From Fen-1258 sp964449775 (GTDB taxonomy: Bacteria; Bacteroidota; Ignavibacteria; Ignavibacteriales; Melioribacteraceae), in the NCBI GenBank assembly GCA_964449775.1, contig CAYVBQ010000004.1, forward strand, positions 1-64,000: DNA of 64,000 nt, read 5' to 3'. The translations under genes and the position numbers were made by a program. The notes under the pieces are model-generated. The model was given only the letters and a program-made list of their open reading frames with translations, was not told the DNA's origin and did no database searches. Shown here piece after piece: positions 62,631-64,000 of the stretch (the stretch's first letter is position 1; each line of letters begins with the position of its first letter).

Positions 62631-64000
62631 CTACATATCGAACCAATAAGAAAACTTCACTGCAAGTACGTTGTTGCCTTCACTCTTCAATAAATTTTTC
62701 CAATCTCTTCCAAGAGAAAAATTTCCGGGATCGTCGTAGTTGGTTTGATCATGCGACCAAACAAAATATAATATTGAACCGGGCATCACTTCCCATCTTA
62801 ATACTGCCGTTCCTCTCAATGATTTGTAGTTAAAATTTGGATTTCCGAATTGAAAGGTTTGTGCCGGACCAGTTCCGTCAGGATCAACATTATATACACC
62901 ATTGCCAGAATTATAACTAATTGATGACCCATTCTTGCCATATTCATTTAAAGTGGTTGTGCGCGGAAGAGCCAATTCTTTGAAATTATTATAATAGCCA
63001 ACAGCAAATAAAGGCTGCAAGAAAAGCTGAAGACTTAGTGTTGGTGTGAATGTCCAATTCAATCTGATATTTGCGGCTAAAGTTTTTTGTGCAATTGTAG
63101 AAAATACATAACGCGTTCCAAATGTATTAGTTGCTGTCGGATCCGTAAAGTTGCCAACCCACATCCGGTTGTCGTTGTTTACTTCATATTCCGGTCCGAT
63201 GCTGAAATTCATTTGTGTATTCGGGCGCCATTGGATTTCAACACCGAATGATTGGTTAACGCCGCCAATATTATCCTTCGAATATGATCCGGATACATTA
63301 AAAATTATCTCTTCACGACTATCTGTGCTGGCATTAAAATTTGCTTGATAACCAGACGGCTGTACCACGAGCGGACCGCCGCGAGTAGCTGTTTTATTCA
63401 GAGTTTCAAAACTATAGCTTGCTCTTATTCCAAGACTCCAATAATTCAAGAATGTAAAACTGGAATTAAGCCATAAGAAATTGCTTAACAAATTACCCTC
63501 AAAATCATAACTCCGGGCGTGGGATAAATAAATTTGTTTTCTTCTGAAGACACTGTCCGGATCAAACCATCTATAACCAAGAACTATATGCCCGTTTATT
63601 CTGTCTGCCATCCATTGAAATCCAAGATCGTTGTTTTCAAAACCGGGAGTGACGGCGCCCAGCGCGGCGTTAAGATAAAAATTTCCTTGCTGCTTATTCA
63701 ACATAACTCTTCCATATAAACCTGACAGAGAGGTTAAGTTAGGATTATAAACAGCATTCGTTGCATCGGGACGTTGGAAATATCTATAAGATCTTTTCTG
63801 AAGCAATTGTAGAAATTCTTTTGTGCCGTTTATATAGGAACTTACAACCGCACCGGCGAGCGCATATTCTTTGTTCTCGCCAATATATGTATAGCCATCA
63901 AGTCCCAAGGCAAAAGCATTCTTGGCTAAATTATTTTGTAAACCATTCTCATTTAAGCCCCGGTTGACGGAAGTGAACATTAGACCAAGTGATTGATTTC
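62631..64000 (-). CDS. DUF5916-like outer-membrane barrel protein, 5' end beyond the window
   Basis: The frame stays open to the right edge (NQSLGLMFTSVNRGL continues before the first ATG in the window), so the start is missing. About 455 codons are seen, rich in alternating beta strands ending KFSYWFDM with a C-terminal aromatic region. The LMFTSVNR and WGRDWKN-like segments resemble the C-terminal barrel of DUF5916 proteins, which have an N-terminal carbohydrate-binding CBM9-like domain. Function unknown. Confidence 0.65.
   Translation of the reverse strand, partial: NQSLGLMFTSVNRGLNENGLQNNLAKNAFALGLDGYTYIGENKEYALAGAVVSSYINGTKEFLQLLQKRSYRYFQRPDATNAVYNPNLTSLSGLYGRVMLNKQQGNFYLNAALGAVTPGFENNDLGFQWMADRINGHIVLGYRWFDPDSVFRRKQIYLSHARSYDFEGNLLSNFLWLNSSFTFLNYWSLGIRASYSFETLNKTATRGGPLVVQPSGYQANFNASTDSREEIIFNVSGSYSKDNIGGVNQSFGVEIQWRPNTQMNFSIGPEYEVNNDNRMWVGNFTDPTATNTFGTRYVFSTIAQKTLAANIRLNWTFTPTLSLQLFLQPLFAVGYYNNFKELALPRTTTLNEYGKNGSSISYNSGNGVYNVDPDGTGPAQTFQFGNPNFNYKSLRGTAVLRWEVMPGSILYFVWSHDQTNYDDPGNFSLGRDWKNLLKSEGNNVLAVKFSYWFDM

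Noticed and set aside
1..64000. tRNA or rRNA genes
   Set aside because: I saw no cloverleaf-like run or ribosomal RNA signature on reading; a dedicated scan would be needed to exclude a tRNA.

Overview
The window looks like a draft chromosome or metagenome-assembled scaffold from the Bacteroidota/Chlorobiota side of the tree, most like Ignavibacteria. The reasons are AT-rich DNA, secreted proteins ending in a type IX secretion (Por) sorting domain with the QNFPNPFNP signature, TonB-dependent receptors, GroES-like, DUF3943 and DUF5916-type outer-membrane proteins, and many dispersed palindromic intergenic repeats of the kind common in those genomes. This placement is inference from protein style, not a phylogeny.

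Layout. 1-8 kb: edge of an insertion sequence, a serine hydrolase cut short beside it, a type IX-secreted esterase, a YeiH-type membrane protein and a tandem pair of M1 metallopeptidases. 8-10 kb: a trans-sulfuration enzyme and a small-protein/nucleotidyltransferase pair. 9.9-24.4 kb: the replication-origin cluster, all on the minus strand and transcribed dnaA-dnaN-recF-DUF721-gyrB-CBS/MgtE-[island]-gyrA. The island between the CBS/MgtE gene and gyrA holds an unknown membrane protein, a type II restriction-modification pair and two HepT/MntA (HEPN/MNT) toxin-antitoxin pairs. 24.7-30.8 kb: an asparaginase with an internal stop, a membrane HEGGH protein, a sodium:proton antiporter-like protein, mscL, an atypical Fic protein, a GroES-like gene and a methyltransferase. 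30.9-38.2 kb: a complete YbhGFSR-like efflux operon (TetR, TolC, HlyD lipoprotein, two ABC ATPases, two permeases) crossing an assembly gap that is an unmerged overlap. 38.2-46.6 kb: DUF3943 protein, small membrane and Spy-like proteins, patatin/BamA fusion, TonB receptor, a frameshifted ECF sigma factor, a short anti-sigma gene and a RAYT-type transposase with REP-like hairpins. 46.8-57.4 kb: a divergently transcribed fatty-acid regulator and a beta-oxidation operon (acyl-CoA ligase, hydroxyacyl-CoA dehydrogenase/hydratase, thiolase, acyl-CoA dehydrogenase, SDR, thioesterase). 57.5-64 kb: a truncated second GroES-like copy, a giant Asp-box propeller protein with a type IX sorting domain, and the 3' part of a DUF5916-like barrel gene.

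Most striking observation. The start of gyrA (upstream leader plus the first 9-18 codons) occurs four times: once in gyrA itself and three more times, each immediately in front of one of the island's modules (restriction-modification, HepT/MntA pair 2, HepT/MntA pair 1). In both toxin-antitoxin copies the gyrA-derived leader peptide ends in a TGA that overlaps the ATG of the antitoxin (ATGA). The silent differences among the copies suggest that they came from gyrA genes of relatives. This looks like cassettes that insert into the 5' end of an essential gene, take over its promoter and ribosome-binding signals, and bring a replacement 5' end that restores gyrA.

A second theme is small mobile palindromes. 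They fill the gaps between genes, nest inside one another, and in two places lie inside reading frames (the esterase sorting domain and the HlyD lipoprotein leader). A third theme is gene decay or draft errors: a CGA-to-TGA-like stop in the asparaginase, a one-base frameshift in the sigma factor, a truncated groES copy and a false 100-N gap.
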